From contig JAAMPI010000484.1 in the NCBI GenBank assembly GCA_013054445.1, positions 1 to 35,735 on the forward strand: a stretch of DNA of 35,735 nt, given 5' to 3'. Position 1 is the stretch's first letter. Each line of letters starts with the position of its first letter. This stretch comes from Cudoniella acicularis (taxonomy: Eukaryota; Ascomycota; Leotiomycetes; Helotiales; Helotiaceae). This document shows, one piece after another, positions 21,457 to 31,743 of the stretch. The position numbers and the translations under genes are program-made. A model generated the notes under the pieces. That model was not told the origin of the DNA. It worked only from the letters and a program-made list of their open reading frames with translations, and made no database searches.

Positions 21457-23755
21457 ATGGCAGCTACCAGATCAGGAATCCAGGCCACGTTCGCTGGGGA
21501 GGAAGCGAGTGGTCTAGATGAAGCCTTCGCGGTCGAGCAGAAGGTAGAGACAGAAAATATAACCGAGATCATGTCAGAGCCTGTGTACATGTCGGGGTGG
21601 AAGCTTCATGTTCTTACTTTTGCGTAAGGCATAGATTCTCAGTTGATCGCTTGCTTATGCTCTTTAGACTTTGCCTTGGCCTGTTCATTGTACAAATGGA
21701 GTCGTCTATTGTTAGCACATCCATTATATCTATAACAAACGAGCTTCAAGGGTTTGAAAAGAGTTCTTGGGTATTTACGGGGTTCTTATTGACATATAGT
21801 GGTAATGTTGTTTCCTCGAACTCTAATTCCTAGATAAGTCTGATACTTTTGGATAGGACTGGTGATTATATGGGCTAAACTCAGTGACATATTTGGCCGA
21901 AAGCCAACGATACTCCTTGCATTCTTTATTTTTATTGCATTCTCTGGAGCCTGCGGGGGGGGCTCAAACACTTATACAGTTGTCAGTAAATACCACAAAA
22001 TCCAATCCTAGGCTTCACTGATGGATATAGGATCACATTTCGTTGTTTCCAAGGTCTTGGGGGATCTGGACTTTTTTCTATATCAATTATTGTTTTCTTT
22101 GAGATGGTTCCACCCAGAAAATTGCCAGCTTATACTTCACTAGTAGCTGGCACCTTCACATTTTCAGTTACCTTTGGCCCGTTGATAGGAGGCGCTATTA
22201 GTGGACACACAACGTGGAGGTGGATTTTTCTAATGAAGTAAGATTTTCAAGAAAAGTTCCCCAGACTCCCTCGTTACCCTGAACTAACAATATTTAGTGT
22301 TCCCATAGGAGGCATCTCGTTCGTTCTTTTCGTTCTTCTTCTACCTGCAAGAATGCCAGGCCAACCATCGTCAACCCTAAAACCTGCAGGCGCCAATAGT
22401 GTTTTCTCCCTAAAGTCACTGCAGCGAATTGATATTCTTGGCTGCGTTTTACTGCTTGGTGCTTGTATGTTTATTGCTACTGCACTACAACTAGCATCAG
22501 AAAGCCGTTCATTTTCAAGCGCAATTGTATTAAGTTTATTGATACTTTCTGGTGCTTTTTGGATCAGTTTCGTGGCTTGGCAGTGGTTTATAAGTACTAA
22601 GAGGACTTACCCTGAGCCTGTTTTCCCCTGGCGCCTTTTGCAGAGCCGTGTTTACATGGGAATGATATTGTACAACTCACCTCTCCTGGTATATCCAAGA
22701 CTTTTCTAACTCGATTCCAGAAATACATTCTTCGCTGGGACTATCCTAACAGTTCTCACGATACAGCTTCCACAACGCTTCCAGACTGTAAATGGAGATT
22801 CTAATATGGCTGCCGGTATAAGATTGATTGCATTTGGTCTTTTAGCTCCAGCAGGGTCAGTACTCTCCGCAGCGATAATTGGCAAGACAAAGATTCCTCC
22901 AATTTACCATATTCTACTCGGAAGTATATTGGAAGTTATTGGAACTACCGGGCTATCTCGGATTCCTGTCACGTTCGCAATTGCGCCCTCTCAATATGGT
23001 TGGCAAGTTGTGACAGGGTTAGGGGTTGGGTTTTGTAATGCCCCTTTGATGTTGCTTGTCAATAACGCTACGACGAAACGAGACCAAGGTAAGCTTCCGA
23101 ATGCCATTAAATAACATCCTACTAATTTCTGAAAGCCGTTGGAACTGCTGCAATAACGCAGTTCAGAGTTCTTGGCGGAATCCTAGGCCTTGCAATCGTC
23201 ATCAGTGTTATGAATAGGGTGATTCGGTCCGAACTCCTTCAAGTTCTACCTGTGGAAACAGTTGACCAGCTGCTCCAAACGACCGAGATTATACAACAGC
23301 TCTCGGAAAGTTCACAGGCCACTGTGCGAGCTATATTTGGGAAAGGCTACAATGGACAAATGAAGATATTGATAGGTTTTGCGGCGGCACAATTACCCTC
23401 CACGGCTTTGATGTGGACAAAAAAACCCGATGATGGTAGAAAAGAAGTAACATCAGTACTACACCATTCGTCTAAACAAATTCATCCCAAATATTTGGCA
23501 TGTCTGATCAAGAATCTCAAGAACACCTTCCCCTTTCCACATCTGGCATCAATGCTGGGAAGTAAGGGCCACTCGATTAAGCCCCTTGCTTGCCTCACCC
23601 CACCTCACCTCAGTCCCGTCTATAGATCTTTTCATCTGAGCCGAGTTTTGAATGTATTATCAACTCATTTGTATTGTTTCGATTACATGGTATCAAGGAA
23701 GGTGTTTGTGGGATGCGGATATGTGCGGTTAGGCAGGTGTGAAATTCCGAAATGA
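21457..23755 (+). CDS. MFS drug/metabolite exporter (DHA14-like), with a one-base frameshift in a G8 run
   Basis: Seven exons: 21457..21623, 21668..21801, 21857..21981, 22031..22237, 22298..22669, 22721..23088 and 23136..23755. All introns are GT-AG and 44-60 bases. A cytosolic N-terminal stretch of about 48 residues precedes the first helix (LCLGLFIVQMESSIV). MFS motif A is WAKLSDIFGRKP, motif B is FRCFQGLGGSG and motif C is FGPLIGGAIS, followed by helices such as LGCVLLLGACMFIATALQL and GIRLIAFGLLAPAGS. This fits the 14-TM proton-antiporter group that exports fungal secondary metabolites. In exon 3 a run of eight G (21955-21962) shifts the frame: upstream motif A and downstream motif B fit their introns only if the run is one base shorter. 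After the last helix (near ALMWTKK) about 120 extra residues run to the stop, unusual for the family; a late intron or lost stop is possible. Likely exports the PKS product. Confidence 0.82.
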
Positions 23756-24109
23756 GGCTAGATCTAGTGGGCCGTGCTAGCAAGTGATGGAGATTTTTTT
23801 TGCTACCTATGGTAGCTATGACGGATATATGGGTCATGTTGCTAGTTCTTTCGAAAACGACGCCTGGTTATACACGATGCACCTGTACCGTTGATATTTA
23901 TCCTCAAGTCGGCAGACTCTTCTTTGTGAAATCGTAGTTTGGTTTCGACACTGGCAAGTATTAAGTGGAAAGCTCTAGATATCTATGAATTGTGCAGATT
24001 AAGTGATAACTTCGAGTGTTGAAGAGATATATGTGTCAGCAAGAAGCAGAATCAGAAGTAAGATTACCTCGTAAACAACCACTATTATTATTGTTATATT
24101 ATTAGGTAA
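23756..24109. other. Intergenic, 3' flank of the MFS gene up to the RIP block
   Basis: Ordinary-composition sequence with no gene seen. Composition changes abruptly at about 24100 into the TpA-rich block. Confidence 0.5.
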
Positions 24110-24493
24110 TAAGCACTATTCTAAACTTAAGGTTTAAACCTTAGTAGAATCTTCTAGGTTATTCTTTGATTTATAAGCCTTGATTTATAAGCTATAAGAG
24201 TTCTACCTATAATACCTAGTATAACTAGGACCTCCTAAGAAGCTAGTAGAATAGATTAAGGTATAGGANGAGGGTAGAGACTCGTACGACGAGCTAGACG
24301 ACGATATTAATACTTCTTAGTATACTTAAGGATCAAGCTTTTTTAAAAAAGGGAAATAATATTATAGACCTAGTATAACGTATAGTCTTATAACTAGTAA
24401 GACTCAGACAGTATAGCGCTATATACGACAGGAGGCTACGATACGCCCTCCTAACCCCTTATCACGTGACCTCGCTTACCAGTACTCACCTCC

Positions 24494-24517
24494 TATATAT
24501 AAGGCCCCTTCGGGGCT
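24494..24517 (+). promoter_or_regulatory. TATA-like box and GC hairpin at the head of the retroelement relic
   Basis: TATATATAA at 24494-24502 is followed at once by a short inverted repeat (GGCCCC / GGGGC around TTC). It lies about 100 bases before the first recognisable coding-like relic. It could be the element's own promoter or 5' leader. Weak evidence. Confidence 0.3.
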
Positions 24518-25329
24518 ATCTCTCCCTTCTTCTCTCCTTAGCTTAGTTTCTTCGTTAATATAGCACCTTCTTATAAATACGTCTTATATAACGTCAGGGC
24601 CTTCGTGCCTTTATAGAGCTATAATAGAAAAGAGAAAGAGAAATCGAAGCTACCCTAGAATAGTTCGCTAGTAAGCTTATAAAGGACTTTATAGCCCTTA
24701 AAAAGAATATTAGAGTCGACCTCTCTAAAACGATAACTAACGCGTTCTTTAAGATTAATAAGAGCGTAAAGAGTATTACGAAAACCCCTAAGATTACTAA
24801 GCTAGGCGGCGCCTAACCTATAAAGGCGAGGCGAGCGCTATCGAGCGAGGTAACTAAAGAGACTAATAAGTAAGCTAATAAGAGGTACGCTAGTAGACGT
24901 ATTATAGCCCGGCTAGGACTATCGGTGCCTAATAAACTAAAGGCGTTACGCGGAGCGCCTATCTAGAACAAAGGATAGAAAAGAGTAGTCGATAAGAAAT
25001 ACTAGCCTATAAATAAGAAAGAAGTAGGAAAGGCCGGGAAGGTAGAGCTAATCTAGAAGAAACCTATAAGGGATATAAAGGTCTTTCTCCGCTATCTAGT
25101 AGACGATATACCTAACCTAATTAACGTAGACTAACTACCTACGTAAATCGAACGTATTTATAAGTCGATTATCGGGCTTTATTTATCTAATAGCCTAGAA
25201 AGGATTTAGTATTATTTTTTCCTACCCTAGGGCCGTATAACCCTATATCACGTGTTTATTTTAAAGCTTCCTAAAGAAGACACCGCTAAAGCCTATAATA
25301 AGTATATAAATCGACTCGATTTAACTAAT

Positions 25330-26520
25330 ACTATTACTATATATACGGACGCTTCTTCTATAGGAGAAGGGGTAGGAATAGTATAGTAGGGAAAGCTACT
25401 ACCCTCGGAGGGTTAGTTCTCCCGCTCCGGACTACCTATAAGTATATTTATACTCTCCTTTCTCCCTTAAGGGAAGGGGATAACAACGGAATAAGATTAA
25501 GTCAGCGATAAAGATATACCTATAATTTATGTTTATACCGCTATTTTAAGGGACGCGGTTTACTCTCTTATTCTTGTCCTTTTATAATAGGTATCGGAAT
25601 AGTAATATATAGCTACTAGGACTAGTCCCGGCAAATAACCTATTAATCGAGTCTTAATATAGGAACTAGACAACTAGTTTATAATAGAGAACTCGAGAAG
25701 GTTACCTAGGCTATAGAACACGCTAGTATAGCGGCCTAACCGAACGAATCAATCTAGGTCTATTTAGATAATTAAGTTAGGCTATAGAGACTTAAAAACC
25801 CGTCCGATAACCTAGGCTAGGACTACTAGATAAGGGCGATAAAAGCAGTATAGAAGATAGTCGATAAAGAAGCCTTACTTACGCTTAATTAGGTACTAGG
25901 GCATACAGAAATAGAAGGCAACGAGGAAGCTGATTCGCTGGCTAAGCGAGGCACTAAATCAAGCTCGATATCGATAAAGACTAGCTTCGTATTATTTAGA
26001 CTTTTAATACGACAAATCGGCACTTTAGAATAGCAGAAGGCTATAGAGCGATATAGCGACAAGGAGCGAGCCAATCAGAACCCTAGGACCTATTCTAAGC
26101 TATTCCCCTGCTAGACTAGATTAAATCTACGAATCCTAGGCGACACGAAAAGAGAGCTAGCTAGCTCGTTCTACTAACTCAAACTCGGCTACGGCTATAT
26201 AAAATCTTATTTATATCAAATTAAAAAGTTAGATAACGACACGTATAGGTATAGTATAAAGGAGACTATAGAGCACCTGTTATTAGCGTGCCTAGAAGGG
26301 TAAGAGCCCCGGAAGAAGCTTAAAAAAGACCTAGAAGGATCGACGATATCGCTACGCACCCTTCTATATATAACACACGGTATCTAATTAACGCTCGAGT
26401 TCTTTAAAAAGACCCGATTCGCTATAAGGAAGTGGTATATAGAGAGGGGGGAGGGTAGAGAGAGCAGGGAAGAAGAGAGTATAGAAAGAGAGAGAGTAGA
26501 AGAGGACGTCTAATTAGTCT
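25330..26520 (+). pseudogene. RNase H and C-terminal domain relic of a non-LTR (LINE, Tad-like) retroelement
   Basis: Plus-strand fragments read IYTDASSIGEGVGIV (near 25348-25382, the first RNase H strand with its Asp), GHTEIEGNEEADSLAKRG (near 25900-25955, the C-terminal RNase H His/Asp motif) and ETIEHLLLACLEG (near 26264-26300, the terminal segment typical of fungal LINE ORF2). Many in-frame TAG/TAA codons interrupt them. Just upstream in the same frame (24610-25330) lies lysine-rich, gag-like sequence (KTPKITKLGGA, VLFRYLVDD-like words) with no reverse transcriptase motif such as YADD. The copy therefore seems internally deleted, or the RT part is unrecognisable. Confidence 0.65.
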
Positions 26521-26671
26521 TTTATATTTCCTTTGTTATCTTTAAGGCTAGACTCTTACTGTCGCCTAGAATACTTAGATTACTATCTTTTATAAATACT
26601 ATTAACTCGCTAGGGCTTAAACCCTAGCCGTCCTACTATAGTCTTTGACTTATATAGGACGTAAAAAAGAT

Positions 26672-26696
26672 AAATCAATTAATTAATTAATTAACG
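26672..26696. repeat. TTAA/AATT microsatellite
   Basis: A short run of ATTA/ATTAATTA units inside the AT-rich block. Simple repeat. Confidence 0.7.
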
Positions 26697-27765
26697 TAGA
26701 CTAAACTATACGCGTAAGGATAAGCGACGGGAACTACGCTAGTATACTTAAAACTTATAGAACTAATAGATATATTATAGTTACGTATAAAGAGCTTATA
26801 TAGTAAGACAAACTTATAGTACTAGAAGAAGCCTTTAAAAATAATATTAAATATAAAAGATTCGAGAAAACTAAGAAATAGAATATAGTAATATTATATA
26901 ATATTACCTTTAAATATATAATAAATAGAAAACGAGAGGTTATCGACGAACGTAAGGTTTACGAGGAACTTAAGATCTAAAGCCTAAAGATAATTATTAA
27001 AAATATTAATATCTTTAAAGATAAAAGTAATATAGAGCTATATAACGTACTAGTAGTATATTAATAAGAAATAGCTCTTAGACTATATATAAGGTTGTTC
27101 GAGGCCTAATAGAGACTAATAAGGTTAAGAGAGAAGAAGAGACTATACTATTATAGGAACTATTAAGAGTATTACCTAGAGCTATATAGAAAAGAAAAGA
27201 AATACGCTAAGTATAGGTATAAGGAAGAGGCGTTAGTAGACAAAGAAGTCACGTATAATAGGAAAAGGATTTAGTATAAAACTAATCTCTAGCCCCGGGG
27301 GGTCTAGAGAAGCCCCCTTTTTATTAACTATCTATTACCGATAGAGGCCCGATACTAAGGCCTAATAATAATAGAAATTAATAGTATTATCTAGTATCCC
27401 GTACTATATATTAAGTATCCTAGAACTATAATCCTAGATGTCGGAGGTTTATTATCGATATTATTCCGGACATCCGCCGACGATCTAAGCTACGTAACGG
27501 ACGCCCCCTAATAAGTAAGCGAACTATATCATAGGATACCCCTTCTTATACGACGCGACCCCGCGGTATACTAAACCTAAAGTAGCGAGTAATTATCGAG
27601 CTAAAACACGGTCCGCGCGTTCCTATTAGCTAGGTTTGTTTTTCTAGTAGCTACTTATATATTATAGTATACGAGGCTAGGCGAGGCCTTCCCTAAGGAT
27701 AACCTTATAAAATACTATTATATAAAAACAGTAGAATTATTTTATAAAAGAAACTTTAAAAAAGG

Positions 27766-28563
27766 GGTGTTGAAGAGCTCTACGCGTGCTTAGAATAGTA
27801 TGCATGTAAAGTTATAGACGTTCCAACGGAAAGATATATGTGACAGAGCAAACTGTTGAGCTCGGTTTGGAAGTGGAAATATATAAATGGAAAGGATCTA
27901 GATAACAGTTAATTTTCTACTGATAATAGAGGTGTGAGGATGAGATTATGTCATTGAGATACGTAAACCTCAATGGTCGCAGTGATGCTAATTCAAGAAT
28001 GTTTCGGAATCTGTGCATTGATGCTAAGCGCTTAACTCACCGGCGAGGATGTTACACCAGCTGCACACCATTTATTATCTAAACGCTGGCAACGAGTAAC
28101 GAGGAGGACCTAAGCAAAAAGGACATGAGTGTGATTTGGAAAGAAGAAAAAACTGTATTTTCAATGTTCCAACAGAATTAACTGGAATTTTAACACCCCT
28201 TCGACCGTTTCTAGACCTACGCCACCACAATCTGATGGCAACAGCTTCGCGACCGCATCTTTTTTTTCAAAAACAAAGAGCAAAAACAAAATAAGGTCAA
28301 CATTTCCGGGTATCATGGATGCGACCATCAGAATTCCCTCGTGGTGTATACGAACGCTAACATACAGTTTCAGGTTCCAGTGTATGGTCTTATTGGCTCA
28401 GAGATTGGAGTAGGAGCGACAGTAGCCGTAGGGTTCGATACCGCCATTTCTATTGAGCCTTCTTCGCCCTTGGTTCTATATTTCGACGACTTAGGACCGA
28501 ACTGCTCATCATGCCAGATAGATTTCCACATTATATATGCACTGCAAATTTAAAAGTTAGAAC
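27766..28563. other. Intergenic, no supported gene
   Basis: Composition returns to normal after the RIP block. A 70-codon open frame at 28341-28553 begins only at a non-ATG codon and has no family features. A poly-T stretch lies near 28260. No gene is called. Confidence 0.5.
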
Positions 28564-29226
28564 CTAGCCATATTTTCAAACCGAAAGATAGAAAAACCTC
28601 GCAAATGATGCCACTACCCCGGGTCATAATATAACCGCAGAAGTAACACATTCCGCGTTGTGCCTGTATATCGGTGTGGGAGGCCCGTTCTGATTGAAAT
28701 AAAAGGCTTCTTCTGCGGCGGAAACTCCAGTGATATATGCCTCGTGTGTGGCAACGATGACCTGTCATCCAAGTCACCTTTTAAAGTATTTGAACATCTG
28801 ATTATTCGCAACATACTGTCAATGCTATAGCATCGGCCAAAGCCATGAACGAGATAACCACTGAACAAACTTTCCATGCAATTCTTACAGACGGGCTTTC
28901 CGTCCTTTTGGGCTAGAAAAGATCGAAGAAAAAGGCGCTCCCGAATATGGTGGCCACGGCGATGCCAATAAAATATTATATGAAGTAATTCCAATAAAAT
29001 CGTTATTTTGGACAAGTGCCCGGCCGCGACTGCGAGTTGATATTCCATCTTGTTGATCTACGTAATCTAAAAGCAAGCAAAGCATTGGGGTCCGTCTCCA
29101 GAACTTAAATCAAAACATACCGGAAAGTGCAGCCGCGCCAACCGATTCTGAAATAACGCATAAAATCATGGCGATTTGATAGATAACCATCTTGGTTCTT
29201 CGAAGACGGTACTCCCGATTGAACAT
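28564..29226 (-). pseudogene. Small multi-span membrane protein of unknown function, inactivated
   Basis: Three exons on the minus strand: 29226-29121, 29066-28817 and 28761-28564, with good GT-AG introns. Exon 1 reads MFNREYRLRRTKMVIYQIAM then ILCVISESVGAAALS. Exon 2 starts DYVDQQDGI and NNDFIGITSYNI, followed in another frame by GIAVATIFGSAFFFDLF and later VCSVVISFMALADAIALT. Exon 3 reads VIVATHEAYITGVSAAEEA. I associate this with a fungal integral membrane family of unknown role but cannot name it. Lesions: a one-base loss in the T-run near 28970-28973; TAG at 28915-28913 where Trp is expected (DLF-x-PKR); TGA at 28626-28624 (L-x-PGVVASF); TGA at 28578-28576 (LSV-x-KYG). All three stops fit G-to-A changes of TGG. 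The gene lies about 0.8 kb from the RIP block. Confidence 0.7.
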
Positions 29227-30564
29227 GGTCGCGCTCTTGAATTTTTCCCATTGGATCTCTTTTAGATCCAAGCCTCAAATAACAGCCATATCGTAGAGGC
29301 TTTTTAGCGGATTGTGGCTTAGAACATAAGATAAATATTAATGTCTATGAAGAAAAGAAGAAAGAAGTTCGGTTTGACATTTGCCAAACCAGAGTCGAGA
29401 CTACCGGAACTATTACCAAGCCTTTTAAGGAAATCAAGCTTAGTACGACATCTGCGTGAAGCATCATCATTGGGTTTAGAATGGCCCCAAATCAGCAGAG
29501 CGAAGCGGGTAGCCAGTTCAAACAAGGTGATGAAGGCGGTTTTGCTTTGGTGGGGCCCACGGCATCCATGAAGGTAAGACGGTGGTTATCGAAATCGAAT
29601 CTGCATAGCAGATCAGAGTCATGGCGTGGGACAGTACCCAATCGAGACTTTGTTTCACCTCGCGCGAGACGGTGGAAGGCTAAGTTATGATGTAGGAGGA
29701 GCTACAGTTCGACGGCCCGCGAGACTCGGGACTCGAGAGCGATTGTTGATGAATAGCAATAAAAGAGAAGCTCATGAATACGAATACCTAGGTAATCGGT
29801 GATAAGCGAGATGGCGATGAAATGAAGCTTTTGAGATAGGGGTAGTCGTAAGGTAGACCGTAGACAGTAGACATAGAATGTTCAAGCAACTGCTATGCAA
29901 AAGCCACAGAGCAATGGTGTTTACGCTATTCGTTAAGCTGTTTACCTGGCCATCCAAGCGGGTTCTTGTTTGCTGCCAGGCGTGAAGGCTTTTGCTGCTG
30001 GATCGATGCACGATATACGAGGTAGTGAGGTACTGTCTGGGAGAGATTCTCATCATTCCAGCCTCAGGCCGAATATCTTGCACTGCACTCCTGTGTCTGT
30101 GCCTGAGGCTGCAGTCAGGGCAGGGCTTGGCAGGTAGAGGATTTCCAGATGCTTCCAAACACCTCACTCCTCTTATTTTTTCGAGCCTCACAACCTCCAA
30201 TCTGTTCGCTTCGTACTTCTCGCAACAACTCGGAGGTTGTGGATGCTTGGATGAATACGCCAGAGCATCTCTTGAAAAAGCGGTACGTACGTCCTTCTTG
30301 TTGCAACCCACGGCCACTCGGCAATTTTCTATTGCGGCCGTCGCAAGAACCCTTTGAAATGATGATAGAACAAGCTGGCACCAGGCCTATGGACAGATTT
30401 TGTACTCAAGTCCCTGCGGAGAATGCTATACCTTCGGGTTTCTTCTGATCAGATTACCTTTTCATGTCAACCCTTTTCGGCTCTATGCGAGCTTTGCTGA
30501 CACAGTTGACTACACAGCAGTATCGAGTCCCCGTCCCAGAGCGTACTTCAACCATCTGCCCAGC
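29227..30564. other. Intergenic, upstream region of AHA1
   Basis: About 1.3 kb with several overlapping open frames on both strands, none with family features or splice support. The last few hundred bases should hold the AHA1 promoter and 5' leader. A short uncharacterised gene near 29341-29690 cannot be excluded. Confidence 0.45.
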
Positions 30565-31700
30565 ATGGTTCTCCACAATCCGAATAATTGGCATTGGGTA
30601 AATAAAGACGCCTCAGGATGGACCAAGCAATGGCTGGAGGACAACATCAAGAATATTAAGGCTGAGGAAAACGGCGTCACTGCCCAATTGGACAAACTTA
30701 TTAGTATGGACGGTGACGTTGATGTAAACCAACGCAAGGGCAAGGTCATAACTATCTTCGACGTGAAACTTGTCATTGAGTACTCGGGTATGTTGTGTCT
30801 GCGTAGCGCTTGTCCCCTTACTAACCGGTCAAGGCAAAAACAAAGATGATGAGGATGTCAGCGGCACAATCACTGTTCCCGAGGTAGCCCATGATACTGA
30901 AGAAAACGAGTACGTTGTATGTCTCCTCGTCCCCTAAGGGCGCCTAGCATGGCTCGACTAACCTTCTCCAGTTTGACATAGATATCTATGCTGATGCCAG
31001 CTCTAAAGCACCCGTCAAAGACCTCGTCCGAGCAAAACTCGTCCCCCAACTCCGCACGCAATTTGCAAAGCTAGGTCCCGCCTTAATTGCTGAGCATGGC
31101 AAGGACATCCAACACGCTCCTGGTTCCAATCCTTCAAGTGGTTTTACTACCCCCAAACTACACACTCCAAGCCCCGCCTCCGCTCAATCGGCAACCACCA
31201 CCCAGACGAGCAAGGCCGGCACCCCCTTCATTAATACCACAACTGTGACCGACACCGAGGAATTCCGTGCCCCAGCGTCCGAGCTCTACCAAACTTTCAC
31301 CGATCCTCAGCGTATCTCAGCTTTCACACGCGCTGCGCCTAAGCTTTTTGAAGGCGCCAAGAAAGGCGGCAAATTCGAACTCTTTGGTGGCAATGTAGCA
31401 GGCGAGTATTTGGAGTTAGTTGAACCCACAAAGATTGTCCAAAGCTGGAGGTTAGACCAATGGCCCAAGGGACATTATTCCAGACTGGAGATCAATTTCG
31501 ATCAAAATGATGTTGATAATGTCACTGTTATGAGGGTAAGCTGGAGTGGAGTTCCCGTTGGTCAGGAAGATGTCACAAAGAGAAACTGGGGCGAGTACTA
31601 CGTCCGAAGCATCAAGCAGACCTTTGGGTAAGTGGCGTCCTGTTTTATAAATTCTCATACAAGACTAATAATCATGTGTAGCTTTGGCACCATCCTCTGA
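30565..31700 (+). CDS. AHA1: Activator of Hsp90 ATPase (Aha1)
   Basis: Hsp90 co-chaperone in the cytosol that binds the Hsp90 middle and N domains and stimulates ATP hydrolysis. Four exons: 30565..30787, 30834..30916, 30972..31627 and 31682..31700, giving 326 residues with phases that agree. The ATG at 30565 gives MVLHNPNNWHWVNKDASGWT, which includes the conserved NxNNWHW element. The N domain continues through FDVKLVIEYSGKNKDDED, YVFDIDIYADASS and VRAKLVPQLRTQFAKLGPAL. A Ser/Thr/Pro-rich linker (about residues 175-215) leads to the START-like C domain (TVTDTEEFRAPASELYQTF, DPQRISAFTRAAPK, GGNVAGEYLELVEPTKIVQ, SWRLDQWPKGHYSRLEI). The end is KQTFGFGTIL. The last exon codes only about six residues. 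Intact and typical. Confidence 0.95.
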
Positions 31701-31743
31701 AATAACAAGTATTTGAGGCGATGGTAGTGACACGAGACAATGA

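Larger units (their letters stand above)
24110..27765. mobile_element. RIP-mutated retrotransposon block
   Basis: About 3.6 kb in which CpA and TpG are very scarce while TpA (TAG, CTA, TTA) is very common and CpG is retained. By eye, one 240-base stretch from 24601 has no CpA and about one TpG. That is the signature of repeat-induced point mutation. No long frame survives; stops are mostly TAG and TAA where Gln or Trp would be expected. An RNase H relic lies at about 25330-26520. A second, even more AT-rich part (26530-27440) has no recognised domain. A CG-containing stretch with a short inverted repeat (TGTCGGA / TCCGGACA, 27439-27478) lies near the right end. One ambiguous base occurs at 24269. 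Edges are estimates from composition. Confidence 0.85.

Noticed and set aside
27439..27478. LTR ends suggested by the TGTCGGA / TCCGGACA inverted repeat
   Set aside because: No second copy was found at the left end of the block, so no LTR pair or target-site duplication can be claimed.
28341..28553. 70-codon plus-strand frame
   Set aside because: No ATG start, no homology recognised, no splice partner found.
29341..29690. Overlapping basic open frames upstream of AHA1
   Set aside because: No family features and no conserved splice sites; probably chance.
29772..30381. Long minus-strand frames opposite the AHA1 upstream region
   Set aside because: Low-information sequences overlapping each other in different frames; nothing supports translation.
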